Source: Favolaschia claudopus | Lineage: Eukaryota > Basidiomycota > Agaricomycetes > Agaricales > Mycenaceae | Assembly: GCA_037176885.1 (NCBI GenBank) | Contig: JAWWNJ010000235.1 | Span: forward strand, 153,917 to 217,916 | Length of the DNA stretch: 64,000 nt | Reading direction: 5' to 3' | Shown here: piece by piece, positions 1-10,316 of the stretch | Layout: the number at the start of each line of letters is the position of its first letter | How positions within the stretch are numbered: position 1 is the first letter of the stretch | Notes under the pieces: model-generated | Told to the model about the DNA's origin: nothing | What the model saw: the letters and a program-made list of their open reading frames with translations, nothing else | Databases searched by the model: none | Position numbers and translations under genes: made by a program

Positions 1-995
1 ATTCAACTCACTCGCAATTCCTGATAGGAATTGAGCCGTATATTTCAGCACACAAGCACAAAAATCTCGAATTCTGTTACGCAGCCGTGTTGAATCAATT
101 TCGAATGTCTTATTTCTTTATTTTCCGTCCCGATTCACTGTCCTGACCCATACTACCACAGCTGCATTGCATTCACTGCGACCTAACATTTGTTCTACGC
201 AATTTTCGTTACTATATTCATTCCAGGTTCACTCGTGGCTTCAAATTGGGGTTCAATTTTTGTCCGACTCATATCCTAACACCCGGATACGCCTCCCACT
301 ACACCACCTCCTTCACAGGCATCCAAGCTGCGGTCGCCATGCAGTTCTGAGCCCACATCGCTGACGCCTCGGCCAACGTGCGGAAGGAGCTCGATAAGGG
401 GATTGCGGCGTGGGGGAAGGGCACGGCGGGGGAATGAGAGATTATCTCAGGGGCATTGGGCGTGCTGGGGTAGAGGTGGTCAGAGTGACGACGCAGCGAA
501 TGCGGCGGCGCCGGGTAATGTGGCGAATCCGATGCAGGGATCGGAATTGAAGACTCCGGCGATATCAAATTCAATTCAATCCGATTCCGCAGACTTTGAC
601 TCCGAAGCTAGCTAGGGTGATTGAGATGGAAAGGGAGAGAGAATAACAAACCAGTATTAACGAGGACCTTGGGTATTTGGAACTTGGGCAGATGAAGTTT
701 GACTTCGCCGAGGGTAAGAAGGGTCGGGGACAAAAGTATCAGTCAGGCAATCGTCAAGTAGATAGAGAATGCGTGAGATGCAATGAAAGGAGACCGATCA
801 CCGTCGACCCGAGCCTTCGCTTTCGCTGACCGAAAACTATCTGAGAACTTTTCTCCTGCTATCTCTCGATCGCCGGGACAAGCGGCACAAAGTAGCTCTC
901 AAAGTCAAACAACCACACCAGGCATATGATTCTATCAATTCACTCAAGTCATTCTTCTACATATCTGTTCACCGTCCCTCCCATCACGCATCCTT
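1..995. other. No recognisable gene; left flank of lectin gene
   Basis: I see no supportable gene here. Around 300-480 the plus strand has short stretches that look protein-like but are broken by stops in every frame, so a decayed gene is possible and not shown. The remainder is probably the 3' flank of the minus-strand lectin gene that ends at 996. Confidence 0.4.
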
Positions 996-1974
996 CTAGC
1001 TAGCCTCAGCATTAGCTGGCGTTGAATTTGTGCCCACAGTCGTCTGAGCACCGGGCTCCGAATATTCAGCTGGTTCGATGTACCAGAATGTCTCTGTCTG
1101 CTCGCCAATATCATGAGTACCACAATGGATCTGAATCTTAGTGCCATTAGTGGGCGATCTGGAATTGTACATGTGAATTTGAACTTTGAAGACGCCACAT
1201 CAAAAAAAGCAAATTCCGCTCACCCGCCTTCCATATCAATCAACACTTTGTTTGCGGTACTTATCAGTAGCAAGCAGTCGCGCCGGATTGTGTAACAACT
1301 CACAGTTCGAAGCGACATGGAAGATCCTGAGACGCGTCAAGCATGAACATGCAAATAACTAAATTTCGTAAGGCGATTCGGCTCACCCATAGCTTCCCGG
1401 ATATTTAGGCATCGGGTCTTTGAACAACTGCCATTCCTGAGAGGAAGGCTCGACCTTGTTGGCCTTCGAGCAGGTGAGCTGGATTCCGTCTTTGCCAAAA
1501 CCCTCGTCATGACGGTTGGGGACACCCGGTTCCATGTCCATGCTGCCTACAGCTTCGAGATACGTCCCGGACTTCACGTTGACAATGGTATAGCATGTGA
1601 ACAGTCCCTCTCCCCTCGTACGCTGAAATTTCCACACTTGATACGGATATGACTTGCTGGTCGGCTTGTGCGGGGCCCAGCCGACTACTTTGGTTCCTAT
1701 TGTGCAGCTGTAGCCAGAATCGTGGCAGTCCCAAAAATATATTCACCGTCGGCTTTTCTCCCTGTAAGTCCCCGCATCGTCAGGGAAGACTTTTCTTACG
1801 ATCGAATTAGAAGTTGCAAAGATTCACCTCCTGAAAGATCGAGTCTCGTCTGAGACTTCATGTTGGTAATTGTATCTAGCAGTACGCAGTTAGTTTGCAA
1901 GCAGAATGAAAGATGCTTCGCAGAGAAGGTTACGCACAGAGACCGTTCAAGGTGGGACGGTCCACGGTTTCCAT
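996..1974 (-). CDS. Ricin-B-type (beta-trefoil) lectin-like protein, intron-containing
   Basis: Carbohydrate-binding beta-trefoil proteins of this type are common in mushrooms. I place the ATG at 1974 because exon 1 (1974-1938) ends at a GTGCGT donor. Exon 2 (1875-1828) then reads YTITNMKSQTRLDLSGG, the first trefoil repeat with its usual 'LDL' strand. A further exon carries KVVGWAPH, QVWKF and YTIVNVKSGTYLEAVG, a second repeat with the QxW-like motif. A last exon, about 1170-996, reads IHMYNSRSPTNGTKIQIHCG and ends in a TAG stop at 998-996. Introns are short with GT/AG borders. The join between the exon that starts KADG and the part reading GTKVVGW is out of frame in the simplest splice model. 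Either a small intron is unresolved or the gene is damaged. It is divergent from, and homologous to, the copy at 3589. Confidence 0.6.
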
Positions 1975-2071
1975 GCTTTCCGAGAATCGAACACCTGGGT
2001 GCGTAGTGCGAGTTAGACACTGAAGAAAGAGCCAGAGTTCACTCGCTTTGATATATCTTGAACCTCGTTAG

Positions 2072-2160
2072 TCGGCGGCGGCGGCGTCGGGTCAAGAGGT
2101 GGGATATCTTCGCCTGTCCATGCCTTCACCGGTTAGATTAGCTGTTAGTAGGCGCAAAAA
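2072..2160 (-). repeat. Left arm of inverted duplication (lectin promoter region)
   Basis: The reverse complement of this stretch matches 3412-3500 almost base for base, including the GCCGCCGCCG run and the word CCCACCTCTTGACCCGACG. It is the shared promoter-proximal part of an inverted duplication that also holds the two lectin genes. The minus-strand gene has only a degraded TATA-like sequence, near 2048-2061. Confidence 0.85.
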
Positions 2161-3411
2161 CTGGTCACAACGGCGAAATCTGGGCTAAATGAATGTTCAT
2201 AAAATGCATCCATGCGTATTGGAGCAATTATACGAATGCAGCCTGAGTACTTAGTTTGCGTGGCACGGAGAGCCCGGGATGGTCAGTCATTAGGCTTAGT
2301 TCGGGAGCGACCCACAGGCTTTCGCGAGAAATGCATTACTAGACTCGGTACTGGCTTGAAGCAGCTCCCTAGTGCCGGAAGGCCAGTGGAATCCACTCCA
2401 AAACGTCAAGCTTGAGACGTGGAGGAGGTATACTTAAGAGGTGGAGGTGGAGCGTGAATTTCTACAAGTCCAAGTCTTGAATTTCCGGAAAAGAGAGCCT
2501 TCAAAGTTCAGACTCGGAGTATATTCATCATAAGCGCTAAGCGGTCATAGTACTAGTGGCTCGAGACCGAGACTGAAGAAATCGAAAGCAGATGATGGGT
2601 TTTGAGTCAAACTGGTGAGATGAGATGAGAGTTAGGGACAAGCCGTGTTGGTTACCGATGCTAGGTGATGACGATGTTGCCAATCAAAGCAATACATCCC
2701 GCTCTTCTTCCACGACGACAACGACGACGACGGCTCGCCTATCGCCAACGAAAGCCTACAGCGTTCTAAGTAGATCTTAGTTGTTTATTCGTGGGTGTAC
2801 CGTATGGCCGCTTCAATCCTCTGATGCTCTAGCCTCTGTGGTCAGCGACGACGAATCAAGATTCAAGATTCAAATTTGAATCAAATAACATTTCCAATCG
2901 TTCCTGCAAGCCGACTGCGAGCCTCAAGAGCATCATCATGCAAGCCAATGAATCGGAATATTACTGTTCTTGAATGTGGAACTGTATTGAGTTCGGAAAT
3001 TGGCAGTGCCAGTGGTGCGTCTTGCACTTTCTCTGCGTTAACATTTAATTCAATCAGATTTGCATGACGAGGTCAAGTTGTGCTTCACGATTCTTGCAAT
3101 TCTAACCTTGAGCCCTTCCAATGATAGCTATAACTTTTGGTGTATTGTATCCCTTATAACGACACGGCATCCATGCTGCTACGACAAACCGGTTTCTCGC
3201 GCTACTCTATCTCTTGCATCGCTCGGGATGGTTCAAGCTAGTAGTGATGCATTTCTCGTGAAAGTAAGTGGGTCGCTACCAAACTATGCCTGTTAACTCC
3301 CCATTCCAAGCTCTCCATAGCATGAAAAATAGCCACGCTGCGCGGGTATCATCACTCGAATGCACCTGCCTCTTTTGAACATTCAGTTACCCCACGTTTC
3401 GCGGTTCTAAC
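2161..3411. other. Spacer between divergent lectin copies
   Basis: About 1.25 kb between the two arms of the inverted duplication. It holds only short open frames with no recognisable product and a small CGA/ACG-rich simple-sequence run near 2715-2735. I see no gene. Confidence 0.5.
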
Positions 3412-3500
3412 CGTTTAACAGCTAATCTAACCTGTGAAGGCATGGACAAATGAAAATATCCCACCTCTTGACCCGACGCCGCCGCCGCCAACTACCGAGG
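3412..3500 (+). repeat. Right arm of inverted duplication (lectin promoter region)
   Basis: Inverted copy of 2072-2160. The homology continues rightward through the TATA region, leader and exons of the plus-strand lectin copy. Confidence 0.85.
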
Positions 3501-3507
3501 TTCGAGG

Positions 3508-3517
3508 TATATAAAAG
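3508..3517 (+). promoter_or_regulatory. TATA box of plus-strand lectin copy
   Basis: TATATAAAAG lies 81 bp upstream of the ATG at 3589. The same position in the inverted copy is degraded, which suggests the two copies differ in promoter strength. Confidence 0.6.
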
Positions 3518-3588
3518 CCAGTGAGCACTGGCTCTTTCGTCAGTGTCTAACTCGCACTACGCACATAGGTGTTCACTTCTCGGACAGC

Positions 3589-4079
3589 ATGGCTACTTTC
3601 AACGGTCTCTGTGCGTAACAACTCTTTACTAGGCTATGGAGCATCTTCCATTAATCTCGCGATATAACTTCACACTGCTAGATACAATCACCAACGTGCT
3701 TTCTGAGACGAGACTCGATCTTGCAAATGGTTGGATGTTCTAACTTCTTGATCGTCACAAATGTCCTGACTGAAGACGCGGGAAACTTATAGGAAAGAAA
3801 GCCGACGGTGAACAGATTTCTGGGTTGCCCCTATCACGATGCAGTTCACTACAGCTCCAGAATAGGAAGTAAAGTAGTCGCCTGGGCTCCACACCAGCCT
3901 ACCGCCGGCGAGGCATATGGGAATCAGGTCTGGGAAATCAAGCCTTCGAAGAACCAACACTGCTACACCATTGTCAACGCGAAAACTGGAACGTATCTCG
4001 AAGTTATTGGGGGTATGAGTGGTGAGGGATCGGCTTCTCTCTCCTGGCGGATTCGATTTGTTAGCTCAAATGGACCATG
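3589..4079 (+). pseudogene. Ricin-B-type lectin-like gene copy, probably broken and truncated
   Basis: This is the inverted duplicate of the gene at 996-1974. Exon 1 (3589-3610) starts MATFNGL. Intron 1 (3611-3681) is GTGCGT...CTAG. Exon 2 (3682-3729) gives YTITNVLSETRLDLANG, the first trefoil repeat. The next coding part includes GSKVVAWAPH, QVWEIK and YTIVNAKTGTYLEVIGG. Downstream of that the match to the sister gene stops, and the frame ends at 4079 without the last trefoil repeat. As in the sister copy, the junction before the KVVAW exon is out of frame in the simplest model, and the two copies differ there by 5 bases, so at least one is damaged. The proposed copia LTR begins about 35 bp after the stop and may have cut off the 3' end. 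Confidence 0.6.
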
Positions 4080-4112
4080 AAACAGAAATAACCCGTCTGG
4101 GCGTAGACGGAG

Positions 4113-4336
4113 TGTTGAAATTCCGTAGCTATATCCACTTGAATATCCGTTGACTTATTTCACATCCTGTCCATTGCCTATCCAACGAGTACACGTTGTC
4201 TAGATACAATGTGCTCTGCACATTCATGTGTTATTCTCGCTTAGCTACATTTCATATTCCCAAGTAGTATTTAGTCTACCTACAGCCAGCCTGTAAATTA
4301 GTATCTTTAATCCACTCTTTCACCCCCATTCTCACA
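4113..4336 (+). repeat. Possible 5' LTR of the copia element
   Basis: A segment of about 224 bp starts TGTTGAAATT and ends TCTCACA, with TG...CA borders, just upstream of the gag leader. The 3' LTR is lost, so the borders cannot be checked within the window. Confidence 0.35.
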
Positions 4337-4463
4337 TTAGGTTATTGGCCCCCGCCTTAACTGACCTTCTCCCACTCTACTTGCCTACACTGCGCATTTT
4401 TGCGACGCTCAACTCTGCCTCTCGCACCACAGCACCTAAGCTTGCTTTACCTCGTATACCACA

Positions 4464-5468
4464 ATGTCTGACTCAACATCCTCCGCGTACCGCATCCAAC
4501 ATCTCCTCGGGGAGGAGAACTACCCTACTTGGGCCGTCAAGATCGTCGACATTTTGACTGACCAGAGTCTCATCGAGTACGTCGATGGCACGACTCCCAA
4601 ACCCGTTCATGCATACAACGATGACGGTGTTATTGTTGACCCCCGCGGCCTTGTCGCCGCGAGTATCACTGCCTGGGTCAAGAAAGACCGCCAGGCCCTA
4701 TCCCAGATCCGACTACGCGTGTCGGATGATCCGCTGGTATACATCACCAACGCGGAATCCTCTGCGGCAGCATGGAAGACCCTTGCCGACACTTACCAGC
4801 CGAAAGGCGTAATTTCTGTTGTTTCCCTCCGCCGCCAACTCTTCCGTATCCAGTGCGAAGAAGGCACCAGCATCGAGGAACACATTCGCAAACTCACCAA
4901 TTTGCGCACCCAACTTGCTTCTCAGCAATCTGTTCTCTCCGAACCCGAATTCTCCATCACTCTTCTCACTTCCTTACCCGACTCTTGGGACACGTTCATT
5001 TCGGGCGTCGATACCAACTCCCTTGATGAATCTTCGAAGCTTGTCGCTCGTATTCTTGAGCAGGACCGCCGTCGCAAGGCGAAGCCCCTTTCCGACGAAG
5101 TTGCCCTAGCAGCACATTCCCATAACCACAACCACCGCTCCAAATTCAATTCCAAAGTTAATTGCTATGGGTGTGGACGTGTTGGGCATATTGTTGGCGA
5201 CTGTCGTGACACGAAAGCCGGCAAAACATTCACTAAAGCTGAGAAAGAGAAGAATGCTCGCAAATCAGCCGAGCGTTACGAGAAGAATCATCACTCGGCA
5301 AACGTTGCCGAGGAACAGCCTAATTCGGATTACGCGTTCATGGCGCGCTCATCTTCCGAGCCCGCGCTCACCCCCGGTTGTTGGCTTGCAGATTCTGGCT
5401 GCAGTAAGCACATCATAAAATCACAAGACTTTTTCAGCACCTACTGTAGTATTCCGTTCAATTCGTAG
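4464..5468 (+). CDS. gag: Copia gag and start of protease (broken by MITE)
   Basis: The N-terminal part is a copia-type gag (UBN2-like) region. A CCHC zinc knuckle follows, CYGCGRVGHIVGDC, at about residues 234-247. Near the end is WLADSGCSKHI, the aspartic protease active site (DSG). The true retroelement frame stops being copia at base 5443, where the MITE begins. The last residues to the stop at 5468 are encoded by the MITE. The ATG at 4464 is the first in frame after the leader. Confidence 0.85.
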   Translation: MSDSTSSAYRIQHLLGEENYPTWAVKIVDILTDQSLIEYVDGTTPKPVHAYNDDGVIVDPRGLVAASITAWVKKDRQALSQIRLRVSDDPLVYITNAESSAAAWKTLADTYQPKGVISVVSLRRQLFRIQCEEGTSIEEHIRKLTNLRTQLASQQSVLSEPEFSITLLTSLPDSWDTFISGVDTNSLDESSKLVARILEQDRRRKAKPLSDEVALAAHSHNHNHRSKFNSKVNCYGCGRVGHIVGDCRDTKAGKTFTKAEKEKNARKSAERYEKNHHSANVAEEQPNSDYAFMARSSSEPALTPGCWLADSGCSKHIIKSQDFFSTYCSIPFNS

Positions 5469-5707
5469 GGTCACAGGTCACAGACCCGAAATCCTACGAA
5501 AATTTTCGTAAGTCACAGCGTCACAATGGGGTCCTACGAAAGGTTTCCCCCTGTGACGCGGAATTTGGTGCGATTTTGGGCTTAAAAAGGGGGTAAAAAA
5601 CGAAATTTTTCGTAAGTCACAGTGTCACCAGGCCCCCTTACGAAAGGGTAAATTCGTAAGGGGTGTCACACCCAAAACCGGCTTACGAATTGAACGTAAT
5701 ACTACAG
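5444..5707. mobile_element. 264-bp MITE with TA target duplication inside copia protease
   Basis: Terminal inverted repeats of about 24 bp start CTGTAGTATT and end AATACTACAG, with one mismatch. They are flanked by TA at 5442-5443 and TA at 5708-5709. TA duplication and size fit a Tc1/mariner-type MITE. The interior repeats TTCGTAAGTCAC-like words in both orientations and has no coding capacity. Copia protease sequence continues on both sides, and the flanks are in the same frame once the insert and one TA are discounted, so the host was intact at this point when hit. Confidence 0.9.
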
Positions 5708-5709
5708 TA

Positions 5710-8305
5710 CACAACTACCGAAAACAAATCTGTTGTTGGTTTCGGCAGCGCGTCTTGCTCCGGAACTGGTTCCGCTGTTATTGCCTCCCATGTGAAGAAC
5801 TCTGCTTACCAAATCACTCTCCGGGACTCTCTCCACGTCCCCAATTCACCATACAACCTCATTTCCATCGGTCGCATGACCGAGGCTGGATTTACTGTCA
5901 ACTTTAAGCAAGGCATCATGCAGGTCCTTGATCCGAACGGCCGAGAGATCATGCGCGGAACAAAATCCGGCAATCTCTACGTTGTCAAAATTACCCGCGG
6001 CCGTCACCAGCCTGCTGTCAAACCCGCTAATATTGCTCTTCCGGCTACAGCGCCGCCCGCGCCCCCTGCCGCGCCTTCTACTGTTCCTACACAGTCTGAT
6101 TTATCATCCCAAACCCCGCCGGTAGCTCTTCCCGCCACATCCGCGCACTCCTGGGACAAATGGCATCGAATTTTCGGCCACATCTCGCCGAATTCAGTCA
6201 GACTCTTGAAGAACCACAACATGGTTGAAGGGATGAATGTCGACCCTTCCAGTAAATCCTCGACTCAATGTCTCGCTTGCGTCCAATCCAAGTCTCATGT
6301 ACAGCCTTTCCCTTCCACCTCTGAGCGTGATTACACGGAAATCGGCCAAATGACTTTTACCGACGTCTGGGGACCTAGCCGCATCACCGGCATCAACGGC
6401 GAACGCTATTACATCTCCTTTACCGACGGCGCCAAACGTCGAACTCATGTGAACTTCATGAAAGCCCGGACACAAGTTTTTGAAAAGATTCAGAACTACG
6501 AAGCTTTTATTCTTACTCAAACCGGCAAACTCTTGAAAACCATTCACTCCGACAACGCGCCTGAGTATTTTGCTGGGGATTCACGTCGTTTCCTTAACTC
6601 CAAGGGAATCAAACTGGAGCTCACCGCTCCATATTCTCCTCAATCCAACGGTGTTGCTGAACGACTCAACCGCACACTTGTTGAACATGCACGTGCCATG
6701 CTAGCCGCGCGTGGTCTCCCACTTTTTCTCTGGCCTGAAGCCATCGCTTACGCTGTCTACCTTAAAAACCGGTCGCCTAGCCGTGCCCTCGGCACATCGG
6801 CAACTCCCGACGAGGCCTTTTGGGGCAAGAAACCCGACGTTTCTGCGCTTCAGGAATTTGGACAGCCCTGCGAAGTCCTCATTCAGGATAAATCCAACCC
6901 AAAGATTGCCGTGAAAACGAAATCTTGCATCTTCACTGGACTAACTGACGACTCTCTCGCGTGGCGCTATTACAACCCCAAGACGAGAAAAATTGCAACT
7001 TCCCGGAATATCACCTTCATTGATGACGACTTCAATTCCTCCGATATTCCTGCACCTCAGCTCAAGGGGGAGACATCCAGTTTCGATACGACTGAGCCAG
7101 AGGTTCCGGAAATCCAACCTCAACGGGCATCGACGCCGGTACAACCGCTCTCTCCACAGAGCACTCTCACGCCTCTTCCAAGCGAATACAACTCGCCTAC
7201 ACCACCCCCCAAAGCTCCGCGCGACATCACTAGCAAGATTTCCGAGGACAACATCATTCTTGGCCCTCGTACCCGCAAATACGCGAAACCCGACACAGTT
7301 TTGCTTGCTACTGATCCCATCGCGAGTGATCCGCTCACCGTTGCGGAAGCCGAATCCCGTTCAGACTGGCTTGAATGGAAGAAAGCCATGAACGAAGAAA
7401 TGGACCAACTCCGAGCCCTCAGCACCTATATTCTTGCTCCTCTTCCCAAGGATCGCACCGCTGTCGCCTGCAAATGGGTTTTCCGCACCAAACGCGATGA
7501 ACACGGCACCATCGTTCGGTACAAAGCCCGCCTTGTTGCAAAGGGATTTTCCCAAGTCCCCGGCATTGATTTCGACGAAACTTTCGCCCCCGTTGTACGC
7601 ATGGAGACCATCCGACTTCTCCTCGCTCTCGCCGCTCGCTATAACCTCGACATTCACGTCGTTGACGTTATCGGCGCTTACCTCAACGGGAAACTCGAAG
7701 AAGAAATTTATATGCAGCAACCCGAAGGATTTCACGACGGCACCACGCACGTCTTCCGCCTACTCAAGGCTCTCTACGGACTCAAACAGTCCGGCCGCGT
7801 CTGGAATCTTGAGCTCAACAAAGCCTTCATCCTCAAAGGCTATGTTCGACTTCTTTCCGACCAATGCATCTACATCAAACGTGACGGCGATAACATCACC
7901 ATTGTTGCTGTACATGTTGATGACATGACTGTACTCGCATCCACCCCCGCGCTCATGGAATTCGCTGAAAACGAAATTGCATCCATGTTTTCCGTCAAGA
8001 AACTCGGTCAGATCCGCCAACTTCTCGGCATGGAAATTACGCGCGATGCGTCCGGTTCAATTTCTCTTACCCAGACGCAGTACATCACAAAAATTCTCGA
8101 ACGCTTCCAGATGGATCAGGCAAACCCTGTTGCTACTCCAATGGATCCACATGTCAAACTTGTTAAGCTTCCTGACGGCGAACATCATCCCGATGTCAAA
8201 CATGTTTACCAACACATGGTCGGCTCCCTTATGTATGCCGCCATTTCCACTCGCCCCGACATCAGCTACGCCGTCCAGACACTCTCTCAATTCAACTTGA
8301 ACCCT
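5710..8305 (+). pseudogene. pol: Copia protease remainder, integrase and reverse transcriptase (truncated)
   Basis: After the MITE the protease remainder leads to the integrase HHCC finger (HRIFGH...CLACVQSK). The integrase core follows, with Asp in TFTDVWG, Asp in IHSDNAPEY and Glu in NGVAERLNRT. The RT has YKARLVAKGFSQ, then DVIGAYLNGKLEEEIYMQ, LYGLKQS and the catalytic box VAVHVDDM (HVDD where YVDD is usual). The copia reading ends at NLNPS (8305). The open frame runs on to 8566, but those last residues are head-element sequence and not copia. No RNase H is present. Confidence 0.9.
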
Positions 8306-8763
8306 AGCTATCTTACCCCGGAATTGAGCGCCCAATTCCGTGCAACAGGTCCCCAAATCCATGGGAATCCACTGCCAGACTTTGAAACAGCCCACTCAAT
8401 TGAGCGGAATCCACTGCCACCTTGTGAAAACCTCCTCAAACTCAGTGGAATGCACTGCCATCCTGTGAAAAGCCGCCTCAAATGGGTGGAATCCACTGCC
8501 ACCCTCGAATCCACTGCCAACAACAAATTGAAGCCACTTCTTATAGCCAAAGGCAAAGCGTTATAATAAGCCCAACTCAAAGGAAACCCTCTCAGTGAAC
8601 GCAAGTGCCCAAACAAATTATTATAACGGCTCACCAGCCCTTATAATAAATGCCAGCTAAAATCATTATTATAGTCACCGGTTCGACAGTGCAGAAAAAA
8701 TATTGTTGGAACCAAATATGTCTCAAATGGCTTACAAACCATGGTAGTCACACCGCGAATGGT
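8304..8763 (+). mobile_element. Head element, subfamily F (truncated, 460 bp)
   Basis: Strand here and in the entries below means hairpin end first. It starts CT|AGCTATCTTACC. The palindrome is GGAATTGAGCGCCCAATTCC (7-bp arms, 6-base loop). Five copies of GGAATCCACTGCCA or a one-base variant follow before 8520. The body has type II features (TTATAATAA words, 'ACGGCTCACCAGCCC'). It is cut at 8763 in the motif CGAATGG(C)CT, where the next head begins. No protein-coding gene is seen. It lies directly on the cut copia. Confidence 0.8.
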
Positions 8764-10316
8764 CTAGCTATCTTCCCCGGGAATTACGATCGTAATTCCG
8801 TGAAAAGGGTCCCCAAACCAGTGGAATTATGGTTGCAATTGACGTCGTGGGAAGGAATTATGGTTGACGTGCTTAACAACAGGTCTTAAATGACTCAAAT
8901 CTCAGGAATTATGGTTGCAGTTGTGATTCAGCCACTGAAACCAGTGGAATTATGGTTGATGACTGGAATTATGGTTGCACCCCCAAGTCAGACATAGAAC
9001 GAAAGAGAGCAACCAACTCTTATAGTCACCAGCAAGGCCTTATAAGAATTGCGACTCACTGTCAGGAAAAAATTATAAGCCTGAGTCAAGGCTTATAAGA
9101 AATGCGATTGAACAGCCGACTCAAGCCATCGGGAAAAAATGGTGGAGACCAAAAGGGTGCCAAATAGCCTGGGAATCAGCCTAGTGTCACCGCAAACACC
9201 CCAACAGGTTTCGTTGAGGTGCTATATTGACTTGGATGGAAACCGTACAGCTGGGACCGAAAGCTAGCTACGACAGTCAATTGAGCACTGATTGCGTTGG
9301 GTATAGGGCCGAATGGAAGTGTTTGACGAGCACTATAAGATTATGTCATCAGCCCTCGAGTCGCAGGTCACCTGACATTCCCGACTCGGTCAAACACTGC
9401 GTCCGAAGCCATACGGAATGCACAAGGCAATACCAAAGCATGGATGTTAAGGTTTGGGACAACTCCCCAGCACAGACGTTAAGGTTAGTGGTCCCACTCC
9501 CCCGATGGAATTCACCAGAATATAAAATTTTTTCGGCAGCTTCGGAAAGGAAACTACGGACCAAGCAATCCAGCAAGACAATGCACGGGTTAACAACGGA
9601 ATCCAGCAAGACATTGGCGAACTAGCCGCTCACAGCTGCCCGCTAGAACGTAAAGGAAGTCGCGGGTGACCGAGTCAGCTGAAGCACGTAGTCAAGTGTA
9701 CAAGGCAATGGCCAACAATACATCAAGAAGTAAAATAGCAAGCAATCAACCCAGTCTGACCCTGTCGAACACATTCGGAGTGCTCTACTCACCAGGCCAC
9801 TCTGAATCAAAGCAGCAACTGCTTGCCTTGCAGTTTTGATTTCTACAAAACGACACCACATCAAGCCAACTTGTATCACCGCAAACACATCCTTCTAAGC
9901 CGCTATAAGCAACAGAGATGTCTCACACCGGGCACAACTACTGGCCTTCAAAGGCTGGGTTTGAGTCTCCAATAGCGAGCAGAATCTGCTGATCGGAAAT
10001 CGTAGCCAAGTCAGACACAACGTACCGGACTCAATTAGCCACTCATTGCCTTAAGTATAGGCTTGCAATGAAGCATTGGACCAGCATTATAAGGCTATAT
10101 GTGTGGCGGGAAAATCGGAAAGCATACAGGCACTCAAGTAGCGTACCGGCTTGAATATTGCCTTCGAACGCAAGTCGGTTGTATGGATTGAAGGCATTTG
10201 GGTAATCTCAATGACCTGCACTCAGAGGCAAGCATTACAAGGGCCTCATGTCCTGGCGAGGGTTAGGGACATCGACTTCAGACCACTGGAATCCACAGGG
10301 ATATCGAAAGAGGCTA
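8764..10316 (+). mobile_element. Head element, subfamily A, near full length (1,553 bp)
   Basis: Starts CT|AGCTATCTTCCCC. The palindrome GGAATTACGATCGTAATTCC is perfect. Five copies of GGAATTATGGTTG follow. The body is type I: CCTTATAAGAATTGCGACTC, later two (A/C)GTTAAGGTT words at 9444 and 9476 (32-bp spacing), and the conserved AATATAAAATTTTTTCGG near 9520. Two diverged copies of an internal 55-bp module lie near 9290 and 10045. Its right end differs slightly from the ATCCAGAAAGA end seen in other full copies. It is non-coding apart from short frames without a family. Confidence 0.8.

Larger units (their letters stand above)
4113..8305 (+). mobile_element. Ty1/copia-type LTR retrotransposon, 3' truncated
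   Basis: The order gag, protease, integrase, reverse transcriptase identifies Ty1/copia (integrase before RT). The element is interrupted by a MITE at 5444-5707. It ends abruptly at 8305, inside the polyprotein just after the ISYAVQTLSQF stretch, so RNase H, the 3' LTR and the 3' target duplication are all missing. What follows is a head element, not copia sequence. It therefore cannot be autonomous. Confidence 0.9.

Noticed and set aside
9300..9330. Pol III B box or tRNA remnant in GGCTCGAATTGAAGC.
   Set aside because: Only partial match to GGTTCGANTCC, no A box at the right distance, no cloverleaf.
10255..10270. Single TTAGGG words such as GGTTAGGGAC in bodies as telomere repeats.
   Set aside because: Single, part of the conserved AAGGTTTAGGG body sequence, not tandem.
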